From Hordeum vulgare subsp. vulgare (Eukaryota; Streptophyta; Magnoliopsida; Poales; Poaceae), in assembly GCF_904849725.1 (NCBI RefSeq), contig NC_058523.1:172528689-172592688 (forward strand): DNA of 64,000 nucleotides. The letters run 5' to 3'. Below, piece after piece: positions 34,774 to 46,859 of the stretch. The translations under genes and the position numbers were made by a program. The notes beneath the pieces were generated by a model. It did not search any database. It saw nothing but the letters and a program-made list of their open reading frames with translations, and had not been told where the DNA came from. Numbering within the stretch: the stretch's first letter is position 1; every line of letters starts with the position of its first letter.

Positions 34774-35540
34774 TCTTCAAGTAAGACTACTGCGACCGAG
34801 CATCTCGCGGACATCCACGACAGCGAGTGTGGCAGCCAAGCCTCGCCCTGCACCCTCACAGGGAAAGCCTACAGAGAAGATTGCTTCTAGTCCACCTCCC
34901 TCCAAGACATGGCCGAAATGGTAAGAATATGTGAAGCATACCAGTTCCACACCAAGCCAGTCTTTCATCCCTCTTAGGCAGTCCAAACTATCCCACTCTA
35001 TTTGCCCTTCACCGTCTGGGGGCTGGATTTATGGGACCTTTCCACTGCGTTATCGGTGTTTACCAATACCTATATGTCTCCATCGACAAGTTCACTAAAT
35101 GGACTAAAGTGGAGCATGTCCGCACCATCGCTGCCCAATTGGCTGTCAAGTTCATCAAGGGGCTGGTGTGCGACTTCGGGGTCCCTAACCTCATAATTAA
35201 AGACAATGCTAACAAGGTCACTAGCAGCGCCTTCCGTGACTAGTGCGACAATATAGGCACCAAGATCTATTTTCTCTCCATTGCACACCCTCGCACGTAG
35301 AGGTGCCAAAGGAACTCAAGACCAGAAAATTTGACATGATGAAAATCGGCGAGCGAAATTGCAAATAAGAACTTCTCTGTGAGCTATGGTCCATCCACAT
35401 GACAGTGACTAAGTCCACCGGCAAGACGCCCTTCTTCCTCGTGTAGAGCACACATGTGATATCCCGACAGAGCTCTCTCATGTACCGCCCCGGGTGTTGG
35501 CCTATGACGAATTGAGAAAAGCTCAACTAAGGACCAATGG
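34774..35540 (+). pseudogene. pol: Gypsy integrase
   Basis: Resumption of the old plus-strand Gypsy pol. The zinc-binding part has HLADIHDSECGSQASP and an EAYQFHTKP phrase near 34920-34970. The core follows at 35002-35243 (GLDLWDL, then in the next frame YLYVSIDKFTKWTKVEHV and FIKGLVCDFGVPNLIIKDN, carrying the first two catalytic Asp regions). The Glu block and C-terminus are degenerate up to about 35530. At least two frameshifts and several stops are present. It inserts element cDNA when intact; this copy is dead. Confidence 0.85.
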
Positions 35541-35789
35541 TTATTTGCATCTAGGGTTGTATAGTGGCAGTTGCATTTGGGCAGTGCTATGATCAGATCA
35601 TGGCACTCCCCAAGTTAAACTACCAATGATCAGTGCTACCATCATAACATGACAAATTGCTAAATCCAAGTGCAACTATCAAATTTGTCCAACTACTATT
35701 ATATTTGGCATTCAAATTTGTCCTACTAGTATGCACATGCATTGTACTACTATGATCATGCACTCACATACCACCTACTAGGTGGTCAC
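35541..35789. other. Unassigned 250 bp
   Basis: Between the Gypsy integrase and the next LTR I recognise no family. A short imperfect palindrome, GTGCTATGATC...GATCATGGCAC, lies near 35583-35606, and CTACTA- and CATGCA-type short repeats occur. It could be further Gypsy sequence or a small unrecognised insertion. Confidence 0.3.
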
Positions 35790-37303
35790 TGTGGGATCAC
35801 TAGAAGGGATGTCTAGAGGGAGGTGAATAGACTACTTGACAAATTAAAACCTAGCGTTTTCCCAATCTTAATGTTTAGAAGATTTTAGCAATTATAGCAA
35901 GTCAAACACTCCTAGAAATGCAAGTCTATGAGTATAGCAACAGAAAGTAGAGATATGCACATGTAAAGTAAGTAGTAAAGTTAGGAAGATCAAACACAAA
36001 GATTGACATGGAGATTTTTGGCGTGGTTATGGGTTGTGCTATCGTACGTCCACGTTGATGGAGACTTCAACCAGCGGAGGGTAACGATAGCGTGAGTCCA
36101 TGGAGAGCTCAAGCCACAAAGGGTCCATGGAGAAGCAACCTTGTCTATGCCATCATGCCTTACGCCCACAAAGGACTAGCCTCACTCGGGGTAGATCTTC
36201 AAGAAGTAGGAGATTTCCTTGCCCTTACAAACTCCTTGGTTCAACTCCACAACACGAAGTAGGAGGCTATAAAGCGACACCTAAACAATATATGAGACAC
36301 CTCTCTCCAAAAGGTAATATATATGCTAGTATGATGAACTCTTTGCTCTGATGCTTCGAAAGATAGTCTCCTCAACACTCAATTCACTCTCTCATAGATC
36401 TGGCTTGGTTAGAAGAGATTGATTAGGTGGAAAGAAACTTGGGGAGGCTAGAAATGAATATTCTTATGGTAGGAATGCAATATCTCGATCTCAGCACATG
36501 AGTAGGTGGCTCTCTCTTAGTAAAATGATTGGGGCAACTATTGGTTCGTTCTGAGTGCTTCCTCTATGAATGAGAGGAGGAGGAGGGGTATATATAGGCA
36601 TCTCCAAAAATCTAACTGTTACAACATTATTGCCTAACTCGGCGAAACTAAAGTAAAACTCGGTTGCATCCACTAGTGCAAAATGCGGCAACTTTTGGCG
36701 TTTCGATGAGACCGATATACGAATCTTGGTGGGTCCGATTTTGGCTAGCCTAGGTAGTTACCAGACTCGGTGGCACCGATTCCTAAAACTCAGAAATTCT
36801 GATTCTTAGAAATAGGTAGACACAAAGTTGGTCACTAATTCTTGGTCAAACCGAAAGCAGACTTGGTGGCACCGAGAAGAAAGGTTTGGCCTGGGATTTG
36901 TGTGAGGCTTAACTCGTAAGGACCGAATGCAAATTTTTGGTGGCACCGAAGTTTAGATATTCAGGATTTCGGAAAAAATATTTGTGGGAGAATTTCATGA
37001 GTATTTTTGGTGGCTATCTTTAAGGACTTGAGCAACCAGGTCATCGTAGTCTCATCCCCTTTTAATAGCATTGGCTTGCCGATGGATGCAAATGTGATTT
37101 CTCACAAAATATAAAAGGTAGAGTATTGAAGCTTGAAGCTTGGACAATCCTATTCCTTTCCTTCCTTGGGACTTCTCCTCACAATCCTTAGCAAGTGATG
37201 TGTGTGGACTATATCTGAAATACACTAGGTAAAAGTATAATCCAATAGACAATCTATGTTGTCATGAATTATCAAAACCTCCAAGGGATCATATGTGCTT
37301 TCA
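35790..37303 (-). repeat. 3' LTR of Maximus-like element
   Basis: 1514 bp. The plus strand begins TGTGGGATCACTAG and ends ATATGTGCTTTCA, so the minus strand begins TGAAAGCACATATGATCC directly after the polypurine tract. A TATA box is on the minus strand at 36589-36596 (TATATATA). Confidence 0.75.
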
Positions 37304-38150
37304 ATCTCCCCCTTTTGGTGATTGATGACAACATACAATCAAATATTCAAATAAATATAGGTAGTAAAGTATGACTGCTTTGAAGGACACATGACTAATA
37401 CAAGTTCCCCTAAATGTGTCTAATCCATTTTAAGGGATCTTTACTTTAGACAGCATGGGCACACACATAGTAGAAGGGACAAGACAAGTCATGTGAATCT
37501 TGGCTATATGCATCAAATATATGTGAATGAAAAGTCTCCAATGTTTAAGATTTACTCTTGCAAACAATATGTGCAAGATGCAAGAGATCATCTTTAAGAA
37601 GGATATGATCCATATACTTACCTTGGAGTTCTTGAGCATCTTAATAGTAGGAACACACTTGAGAGAACAATTGTTAGATAACACAAGTGTATTCTATTGT
37701 AAAATTGCAAAGAGCTTCAAAAGTATCAAGACATGGAAGACATGTTGAAAATAGGATTTGATGATAGATATGTCTCCAAGAACATTCAGAACTCTATCCC
37801 CTAACTATTAACATGTAGGTTTTCCTTCCTCTCCACCTAAATCATAGCACATAGATATTGGGAGTAGGTAGGGTGAAACAAGTCCAATACAAGAAAGAAA
37901 ATAATACTTCAATAAAACTTTATCTCCTCCTTAATGTGGCTCTCCCCCTTTGATATCACTCCCCCTTAAAGATTATCCCCCTTGAATCATAAGATTTTCT
38001 ATATCTCCCCCTTTGGCTTTAATTTCCAAAACGATTATAGAGTAAGGGTCCCTTGAGAGTAAGGGATCCTGGAATTTTCTCCCTTTGATATAGATAAGGG
38101 TTCCTTGATTTATATCCTCTTGAGTAGGGATCCCAGATGATACTCCCCCA
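37304..38150 (-). promoter_or_regulatory. Multiple polypurine tracts, Maximus-like element
   Basis: The terminal tract is 37304-37316 (CCAAAAGGGGGAGAT on the minus strand, slightly longer). Further CTCCCCC boxes on the plus strand occur near 37942, 37957, 37974, 38005 and 38143. Tandem repetition of this box before the 3' LTR is typical of Sireviruses. Confidence 0.65.
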
Positions 38151-39348
38151 TTTGATATTCATTTATCCCTCGAGAAAAGGTTGAGATAAAGGCAAATATC
38201 TCAAGTATTATAAAAATTAGGAGTCTCCGAGGCAAAATTATTGGATAGAACCGAGAATGATCTTATGCCTCTAGAGAAATTAGTATGATCGATTTTCCCA
38301 GTTCATAGGGACCGAGTTTCGAAGTATAAACTTAACTACTTTGAAAGAATGGGGTGTCTTTTATCACACGAAAATAAATGCATCTTGGACATTTTGAGTC
38401 AAGTCTTTCAGAAATTTTGGCCAAAGCTCTGAGAAAATATTCAAATAATTTTTCAAAGATTTGCCATGAATTTTCACAACTAGATGAGAATAGAATGATT
38501 CCAAGAAATCTTGCAACAAAAATATTAACCATACAAGAAGTTTCATCTAGATGTTGGCCAGTGACTAGGGCACCTATATTAGAGTACATTGACTTAAACA
38601 GCCAAGCAATAATACTTTATCATAGGTGATACTCATCGTTAAGCTCAAAATGGGGTTACCATTTTTTGTTTTGCATTTTAATGTCTTCATGACTCTTGAG
38701 TTTCTTTACCTCATGACTTGGTGTAAAGCTTTATCAAGGATATCAGTACATACCTCTAAGAGATGAAGATGACATGGTGTGTAGTTCAACTTGTTGTGGA
38801 TGCTCAATGTTCATGAAGATCATCTTGAATTGAGCAACCCTTCTTGTTTAGGTCCAATTTTCACCTACATAGTTTAGTCATGCAAGGAAGAACATAATAT
38901 ATACAAATGATAAGAGTGACTTTATTCTATAAATTATTGTCAAGCATATGATTTTGTTGTCTACTTCCTCCATCTCCAAGGAATGGGTTGCTGATATTTG
39001 GCCATAACAAGATTGCTTTTGATGTGAGTTGATAGCAATCTTGTGGAGTGTAGTTCTTCTAAGTACCTACAAAAGGTTAGATGCAATACAAGGGAGCATA
39101 GTTTTCCAAGATATAAGATAGTGTCATATCAATAGCATCATGGAATAATCAATTAATCTCATGCCCATGGATGCATCCAAGTGAGTCTAGCTCAAGTTTG
39201 AAGCATCAATAATGTTCAACTCACTCCTCAAGTGACAAAAGACTTTCTCATCAAGTGGCTTAGTGAAAATATCGACAAATTGTTTTTTGGTACGAACATG
39301 CTTGAGATTAATATCTCCTTTGCCAACATGATCACGAATGAAATGATG

Positions 39349-39738
39349 TCAAACTTGAATATGTTTAGTTCGAGAATGTTGCACGGTATTATGAGAAATC
39401 TTAATAGCACTTTCATTGTCACACAACAATGGAACATGTTTCAAATGTATGCCATAATCCTTAAGAGTTTGCGTCATCCATAGCAATTGGACACAACATG
39501 ATCCCGCGGCAATGTATTCCGCTTCAGCGGTAGATAGAGATACTGACTTTTGTTTCTTGGGTGACCAAGACATAGGAGATCCCCGAGGAAATTGATACAT
39601 ACCAGAGGTGGATTTACTATCAACCTTGTCTCTGGTATAGTCTGAGTTGGAATAGCCAACAAGATCAATAGAGGATCCCTTGGGAAACCAAATGACAAAG
39701 TTTGGTCTATGTATCAAGTATCTCACAATTATTTTCAT
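39349..39738 (-). pseudogene. pol: Copia RNase H
   Basis: This open minus-strand frame of 129 codons has the Copia RNase H order: MKIIVRYL, LVGYSNSDYTRDKVDSKSTSG (usually GYSDSDWAG, so the catalytic Asp is partly changed to Asn-Ser-Asp), PMSWSPKKQKSVSLSTAEAEY with the catalytic Glu, and LLCDNESAI, ending RTKHIQV. RNase H removes the RNA template during cDNA synthesis. It is the best-preserved domain of the element but is cut off from RT by a frame break and a stop near 39775. Confidence 0.9.
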
Positions 39739-39774
39739 GGCCTTTAAATGACACTCCTTGGGTGCCTCTTGATA

Positions 39775-40400
39775 TCAGGCACACATGCACACACTTCGCT
39801 TGATATCAGGATAGGAGGCACATAGATATAGCAATGAACCGGTCGTTGATTGATAAACCTTTTGATCAACCGGTTTGTCCTCGTTCGTGAGGTCAACATG
39901 TCTACTTGTAGGCATGGGAGTTCTCATACCTATGCATGCTTGTATGTTGAACTTCTTGATCAAGTCCTTGGAATACTTGGTTTGGGAGATAAATGTACTT
40001 TCTCCCATTCTTTTGAGTTGCAAAACAAGAAAGAATTTCAGCTCACATATCATGGACATCTCATACTTCTTGGACATCAACCTACAAAACTTCTCACAAA
40101 AATGTGGGTTAGTAGATCCAAACATAATATCATCCACACAAATTTTGCACACAAATAATTCAACATTAACTCTTTTAGTGAATAAGGTTGCGTCAATTTT
40201 ACCAATCTCAAAACCATTTAGGCATTTGTACTAAGTTTGAGGTGCTTGTTTAAGACCATAAAGAGCTTTACGAAGTTTATAAACATGATTAGGGTTCGTA
40301 GGGTTCACAAAGCCGGGAGGTTGTTTGACATAAATTTCCTACTCAATTTGACCATTTAGAAAAGCACTTTGGATATCCATTTGGTAAAGAGTGATATCAT
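39775..40400 (-). pseudogene. pol: Copia reverse transcriptase (C-terminal part)
   Basis: The minus-strand open frame 39775-40152 reads VCKICVDDIMFGSTNP-like text at its start. The box CVDDIMFG corresponds to the catalytic YVDD region of Copia RT. Next come YEMSMICELKFFLVLQ and TTGSLLYLCASYPDI, typical of the end of RT. Upstream (40153-40427) the minus strand continues with decayed KALYGLKQAP-like text near 40240-40270 and stops. The N-terminal half is lost to the insertion at 40428. Confidence 0.85.
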
Positions 40401-40427
40401 CGTGATTGGCATAAGAAACAAGAATGT

Positions 40428-43400
40428 TGTGGGGACCCCGACTCATAAGTCGTGCTCATCGAATGTACGTCTACACTAATCCCAGAGATCATTGCTCAAT
40501 GAACACACAGAAGATGAATTACAAGAGTCTTACATCCATACATACAGTCTGATACAAATAGATACCATTAAGGTCAAGTGTTACATAGATATGGCCTCAA
40601 AGGCCGACACACGAAACATAACTAGCAGCAGAATTCTTGAATGAAAGCGCGAACCCATGCCACCTGCCTTCACCCTACATACATTCTGAATGGGAAGCGT
40701 CCTAGTTTGCATGTTCATCACTGACGAACTCTTCTCCGTATTCCTGCTCTTCCATTCCTCGCCAAGTAAATAACTAGTGGCAAGCCAATGAGTACTTTGA
40801 ATGTACTCACAAGTAACCCATGTTGTGGAACAAGGCAATAACAATGCACGATATAGAAGTGACAGGTAAATTGCGGAATGCAAATTTCTAAGTGCACATG
40901 ATCAATTTCTTACGAGGGCATGCATCAGGAAGTAACCGATATCGATACGAAGAAGTTACAGATATCAATATCAACTCAGGGTTGAACATCCAATGTTCAA
41001 CCATCATGCCAAGTCGTCTCACTTAGCTCATGAATCATACTATCATTTTTTGACGCAGTCACACACCAGATGTGAAAACATATGGACGTAGTATAAGAAG
41101 CACCACCCAACTGTCCTTGACCATGGACATGGATATTTGAATAGTTTTACACTCTGCACAGGTTGTGCGTTCTACCCACAAGACTCGGGAAACTTCCGTG
41201 TCATCCACGACTCATGGTATATTACATAGCCGAGGTAAGCACCCAAACCATGTTTTCTCCTGGCAATACTAAACCAAGAGTCCACTTGATTGGTACCCGC
41301 CCCCATGATGTACATCGTACGAGCCTCGCTCTAGATCGTACCATCCATGAAGGGACCAACGGTGTGCGTGGTGTCTGTGAAAGCAGTCCATGGTCGCCCT
41401 ACCAGGCACGACCCCTCTCGAGAGAGTGACTCGGCTCTCCCGCTACTAGTGATGTGGGATCTCTGCTAGTATTAACCAAGATAATGAACAAAGCCATGTC
41501 CCACAAAGGGTTATCATGGTCGCACATGTAAGGTTGGGACGGTCGACAAATCTTACATCTGATCCGTTTTCAAAGGCACACACTCACAACTTTCTCTTGT
41601 ACACCACTTATTTCTCAAGGGGTCACCTAGATCAACATCATCACCCTGGGGCATTAGTGGCACTCGACGGGGGCTTTCGAAAAACTCTTCGAAATCATCT
41701 CTTTTCCCTCACTTTGCATATTCCCATCCCATTTGTGTAGCCACTACTAGCATGCTAACTACTTCCCATCCCGCACAACCCTCATAGGAATGTAGGATCA
41801 TGCTTAGTTCAAGTATCAATGAGGAACCATCAGAGTCAACCCACCGAGGTGCTCACTGATTCAATATGCTTCAGATGCAACGAAATAAGGTGTCATGCGA
41901 CATGCATAAAAGGGCTTCATAGTCATGGTCAAAGGGCTGCTTGCCTGGCACAACAAAGTCTCCAGGGTCTTAAAATATTCTGGTCGAAGCCCATCATTAA
42001 CCACCCAATCTATCATTGCAATTATAACGAGAATAATAAGACCATAACAAAAACAGGAAAAATAACACACAAAGAAAAATATCAACCTATTTATGGAAAA
42101 TACTAGTGTGAGTATTAGTGTTGTAAAAATTGTTAGGTTTTATTTTTGAAGTGTAAAAAGTTGTAAAAAACATTTTAACAGAAGGTTAAAATGCTTTAAA
42201 CAATGCTTTTAAAATAAAATAGTGTCTGAAACCTTTTTCAAAAATTCCACAAGTGGCATATTCAAATATGTTGTAATATTACAAACTTTAAGAAATTTGA
42301 ACCACTACATTTGGACTAATATTTTAGCGAGAGGAAATATTTGAAATACTGCGAGAAAAATAAAAATAAAAGGGGTACTATGCCAACGGGCCAGATCCAG
42401 CCAGCTGAGCCAAACCCAGCTAGCCAGGCCTGCATAGGCGAGCCAATAAACCCGCGTGCATCAACGAGAGGGCAGGGAGGTACAAGGTGTAGTGGAGGCT
42501 GACGAGTGGGGTCCCCATGTTCGGGTCGTCGTGAAACTCTGTCCAGAGAGTGGCAATGCTCACCGGTGGCGGAGGAAGGCATGGCGAGGGCGGCTCGAGG
42601 TGGTAATGGAACCAACATGGACCCGTCGCTCTAGTGGTGGTCGAGGGAGCAGCTGGGGTGGCCGGAGTTATCGGTGATGAGGAGGCTGCGATGGAGGGCT
42701 TCAGGAAAGCTCCAAGCCAATGCTTCCGTGCGGCAATCTACGCGGGAGAGAGAGGGAAAATCATTAGAGGGGAAAGGGAGGCCCGAAGGATAGGGAAGGA
42801 GGGCCGGGGAGAGGGCGTACCTCGAGATCAATGGTGGCCCGACACGGTAGAGCTCCAGTCAATCTCGAGCACCGGGGGCTCAAAGGGAGGATTGGGTGGG
42901 CCTGGGGCTCGATTGGTAGAAGGAGAGAGGATCCGGAGGGGAGGAGGAGCCTTGGGGTGGCCTTAAATAAGCGAACGGCAGAGGCAATGTGCAACACCCG
43001 CGGCAGGGCTCCAGAGCGAGTCCTTGGGCTGTTGCGGCCAGCTGCATGGTATGGGCACGACCAGTGGACTACATGCGATACCGTGGTGGGAATGGGGACA
43101 ACCGGAGGCGAATCTGGGCGTTGTGCGTGTGAGCTCACCGATTCGGGGCCTCGGGAGCAGCGCGCGCATGCGAGGGAAGCAGCAGGAGGGACATAAAGGA
43201 GGGGGCCGTTGTCCTGGCGGCTTGAGAACGTCGAGACGTTTAGCCTAGCACGGGGGGGGGGGGGGCTAGAGGAGGCCAGGAGATGTGCAGGGGGTGAGGT
43301 CATCACTTCGGCCATCCTCTAGCATGCTCTAGAGCATGCATATGGCCCGCGACATGATAATGTTGCTGACACGCTCTGGCGTGGCCACTAGTGTCAACCG

Positions 43401-44386
43401 GCCACAGGAGGGATAAACAAACGGGAGGAAGTGTTGGATGCTTTGTGTGATGGCCAGGAAAGGGAGGGAAGAAAGAGAGGGGAGGAAAAGTGTTGTCCAT
43501 ATGGGAGTAAGTGGACTTTCACCACCTTAGTCATGCATCTAGATGTTCGGGTGCCTCGTGGGGGTGTTCTAGGTCTCACGGAAGATGTGGTAAGATTTTG
43601 GTGGTAAGGGGAATAGTTTTGGGGGTAAAAGAGTAGTTTTTTGTTTCTGTCTCAAGGTGATTGATGGGGTTTCGGTCAAGATACCCTTACTCATTTTTTG
43701 TGTAACTTAACATCATGGAGTTGTGGGTAAAAACAACTGGGATTACCAAACTTGAGCGCATTTGAGAAAGGTTGGCAACACAAACTTGAAAACCCTAGAA
43801 ATGGACATGATCACATTTCAAGAGGCTAGGCTTGTCTTATCTATCCCCACAAATGCACAACTTGGTGTAGCATCGTTATTTGGGGTCTAGATCACTCCTG
43901 TAAAGTTTGAGATGAGTTGGATAAACTTGGCAATGTAAAGTTGCTCAAATTTGTTCTAGGCAAAGACAGTTTTGGGCTATTTTGGTGAACCAAATCAACT
44001 TCGATTGAGATGAAATTTTGCAGGATCACCAGATATATCATGTCTGACTTGCTAGGATTATCCTTGAATTAATGGAGAATATTTGCTATGGAAATATTTC
44101 TAAAGCTTGAAATAGGCAGAACGGGTTTGGAGGGGTTTCGTCCAATATTTTGAACATGACCATGTGTTGAAACTCTTATATATGGAAAATATATGTCCAT
44201 TGAGTTTCCCTAAATTTTCTCAAATATTTTTGAAGTAAAAAAATAATTTTTCCCAATAAAATACCATTTCTGGTCTCAAAAATAAGTATTGAAGTAAAAT
44301 AGGAAAATAAATATTAAAATAATTATTTTGTGGTTTTGGAAGTCTTTTTGATAATAGTACGCAAATAAAATCTTTGGGGTATAACA
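40428..44386 (-). repeat. 3' LTR of chromodomain Gypsy
   Basis: 3959 bp if the right end is GGGGTATAACA at 44386 (minus strand start TGTTATACCCC). The first 1.4 kb aligns with 50527-51904. A TATA-like TTATTTAAGG is on the minus strand near 42963, in a GC-rich stretch (42380-43300) rich in ORF-like text without domains. A G run of 14 lies near 43251-43264. Confidence 0.7.
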
Positions 44387-44776
44387 TCTATCCTAAATTG
44401 AGGAATTTTAGGACATATCTCAACTCACGGGTATTTTGAAAGCTTAAAATAAATAAATGCCTTTTGATTGACATAATATTTTACAAAATTAGTTTTTGGT
44501 CCTATACACATGACATGATCATTGGTTAAAGGTTTGTGTCAAGGAGATGAGTTCTTGAGAGAAGAATTTTTTTTGTTATTTAAAACACAATCAATCACGC
44601 AAGCAAGTAACAACCATATCAACAATCACAAGCACACAAAAAAATTAAATGGTTCTAAATTTTGTAAAAACATAATGTAGCAAAGTGGTACAAACACACG
44701 GTGTGATAGACCTACCCCTTACAAGAATCGCGTCCCCGAGATTCCTAGGTTAAGCACTAAAGAGATAAGGGAACTC

Positions 44777-45199
44777 TCATCTAAGGTAGTTATCAAGCTC
44801 CCATGTTGCTTCCGCTTCGGTGTGGTTGCTCCACACGACCTTGAAGTACTTGATGGTGCGGCTTCGGGAGGACCAATCGGCTTCGTCCAAGAAGTGGACT
44901 GGTCTCCCACGATAAGTGAGGTCTGGCTGAAGGTCGATAGCTTGATGATCGATGTCCTTGTAGACATTGGGGCGGTTGGGAACTTGGAGGCACTTCTGGA
45001 GTTGTGACACTTGGAATACGTCGTGCACATCCGAGAGCTCGGAAGGTAGCTCTATTTGGTAGGCAACTTCTCCTCGTCTTGCGCTGATCTTGAAGGGGCC
45101 TATGTATCTTCGTACGAGCTTTTCTTTGACATGGAAGTGCTTGGTTTCCTCGAGAGACGTGACTCGAAGGTAGACATGATCTTTGATGTTGATGTCCAC
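44777..45199 (-). pseudogene. pol: Integrase C-terminus and chromodomain-like segment
   Basis: This open minus-strand frame of 140 codons starts DHVYLRVTSLEE and contains LVRRYIGPFKISARRGEVAY and SDVHDVFQVSQL. That is the GPY/F module of chromovirus integrase. It ends with FKVVWSNHTEAEATWELDNYLR-type text, where VVWSNHTEAEATWE is the usual chromodomain-like end (VxWxxxxxEEATWE). This part is thought to tether integrase to chromatin. It is separated from the core by stops. Confidence 0.85.
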
Positions 45200-45239
45200 T
45201 TCTCGGTGGTGTGAGTCGGCGTAGCTCTTCTGTCTTGAC

Positions 45240-46110
45240 TTTGTAGTTTCTAGACATTCCCTGATGAGTTAAAATTGTTCTTCAGCTTCACAGAAATAAT
45301 TGGTCGAAAAATTGGTCCTTCTCCGGTATTTGACTAGTTGAGAGGAGTGTGCCACTTGCGTCAATACAACACCTCAAATGATGGCATCTAAAGACTGGAC
45401 TGATAGCTGTTGTTGTAGGAGAACTCAACAAGGAGTAAGTAGTCTTCCCATTTGGCTCCATATGCCAAAAAACAAGCACGAAGCATGTCTTCGAGTATCT
45501 GGTTTACTCGCTACGTGCGTCCGCCCGTCTAGGGGTGAGAAGTAGTGTTGAAGGATAGCTTTGTTCTCATGGCTTCTTGAAACTTCTTCCAGAACCTCGA
45601 GGTAAACTAGGTAACTCGGTCTGACAAGATATCCTTTGGAACTCCGTGTAGATTCATGATGTGGTTGATGTGGAGGTGGATATCTATTTACCATCATAGG
45701 TGGTATTGACGGGGATGAAGTGGGCTAACTTGGTCAGGTGGTCGACAATGACCCAAATGGAATCATTTCCTTTGCTTGATCTGGGTAGACCGATGATGAA
45801 GTCCATCCCAACTTTGTCCCACTTCCATTCACGCACCTTGAGAAGTTGTAATAGTCCAACAGGTCATGGATGCTCAGCTTTGACCCTCTGGCGTATGTCA
45901 CACTTAGCGACATAACAAGCTACATGTCTCTTCATGCCATGCCACGAGAATTTTGCCTTGAGATCTTGGTACATCTTGCTTCCACCAGGATGGACATAAT
46001 ATGGAATGTCATGTGCTTCATGCAAGATCAGGTTCTTGATACATCTTGAGATCTTGGTACATCTTGCTTCCACCAGGACTTTGTTGGGTACGCAAATGTG
46101 ATTCCCAAAT
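45240..46110 (-). pseudogene. pol: Gypsy integrase zinc-binding and core region
   Basis: The zinc-binding part at 45864-46073 reads ILHEAHDIPYYVHPGGSKMY and KRHVACYVAKCDIRQR, an HHCC arrangement. The core continues towards 45430 in several frames: near 45700-45850 DFIIGLPRS-like text and a VDHLTKLAHF-like stretch (first Asp), and near 45560-45640 a DRVTYL-like Asp block. A stretch of about 30 bp (AGATCTTGGTACATCTTGC on the plus strand) is present twice, at about 45960 and 46047, an internal duplication that breaks the frame. Confidence 0.75.
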
Positions 46111-46496
46111 CATACAACTCCTTGTTCATCCACTCAATATCTTGGGGCCTTGCCTTTCTTAATGCCTTCAATGCTCTCATGTCCCTTTTGAGCTTCCTTG
46201 ATATCATCCAACAATGTAGGCTTTGCTTCGAGGTTCGCCAGAAATCCTGGTGCGACTAGCGCCAATCCTAAGCTTTCAAGTTCCTCATACAAGGCAAGTA
46301 GCCTTTCCTTGATCATAGCATTCAAGGAACAAGCCTTTCAGCTCAAGGTATTAGCTACCACATTGGACTTCCCAGGGTGGTATCGAACACTAAGGTCATA
46401 GTCTTTGATTAACTCCAACCATCTTCGTTGCCTCATCTTCAATTCATTTTGAGTGAAAATATACTTAAAACTCTTGTGGTCTGTGTATATCTCAAA

Positions 46497-46709
46497 TCAC
46501 TTTCCCACGAGGTAATGCCTCCATGTCTTGAAGGCATGAACTACTGCTGCCAACTCATTTTCAGGAGTGGTGTAATTCTCTTCATGAGGGCGAAGCTGTC
46601 TGGACAGATATGCCACGACTCTGCCTTCTTGCATCAGGACACCACCAAGCCCGGCCCTTGATGCATCATAGTATATCACAAACTCATTGTGCATATCAGG
46701 AGTGGACAA
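46497..46709 (-). pseudogene. pol: Gypsy RNase H
   Basis: The minus-strand frame reads [20 protein letters not shown], with the catalytic Asp in YYDAS. Next come [18 protein letters not shown] and [16 protein letters not shown], with the catalytic Glu in the ELAAVV helix, ending at LVGK. It follows RT at the usual spacing. The fragment itself is open, but stops separate it from both neighbours. Confidence 0.9.
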
Positions 46710-46859
46710 AACTAGGGACGTTGATCTCTTCTTGAGTTATTGGAAACTTTCCTCGCACTTTGGCATCCATTCGAACTTCTTGTCCTTCTTCAATAGCTGA
46801 TTCATTGGTCGGGGGATGCTTGAGAACCCTCAACGAACTTGCGGTAGTATCCCGTGAGT

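Larger units (their letters stand above)
10998..35540 (+). mobile_element. Old Gypsy LTR retrotransposon, polyprotein in five pieces
   Basis: One plus-strand Gypsy pol can be read across 10998-11215, 19836-20193, 21821-23903 and 34774-35540, giving protease, linker, RT, RNase H and integrase in that order. Pieces are separated by an Angela element, a solo LTR and a Fatima-like Gypsy. The text joins at each cut: LAVCPD before the solo LTR is followed by RPVK-like sequence after it, and GIVLRCV before the Fatima-like element is followed by HLADIHD after it. No LTRs of its own are recognised, so both ends lie elsewhere or are lost. The pol type resembles Tat/Athila-lineage elements. All domains contain stops or frameshifts. 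Confidence 0.8.
35790..40427 (-). mobile_element. Sirevirus-like (Maximus-like) Copia element, 3' half
   Basis: Minus-strand element: 3' LTR 35790-37303, terminal polypurine tract at 37304-37316, a long 3' untranslated part (37320-39230) with several more GGGGGAG boxes, RNase H (39349-39738) and RT (39775-40400). At 40428 it is interrupted by the chromodomain Gypsy. The remainder would reappear beyond that element's right end, which is outside the window because of further nesting. The repeated polypurine boxes, long 3' UTR and Copia RT type point to a Sirevirus. The region 37320-39230 holds no recognisable gene. Confidence 0.75.

Noticed and set aside
42764..43315. 183-codon Pro/Ser-rich open frame and plus-strand partners
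   Set aside because: GC-rich part of the long chromovirus LTR; overlapping open frames on both strands are a base-composition effect.
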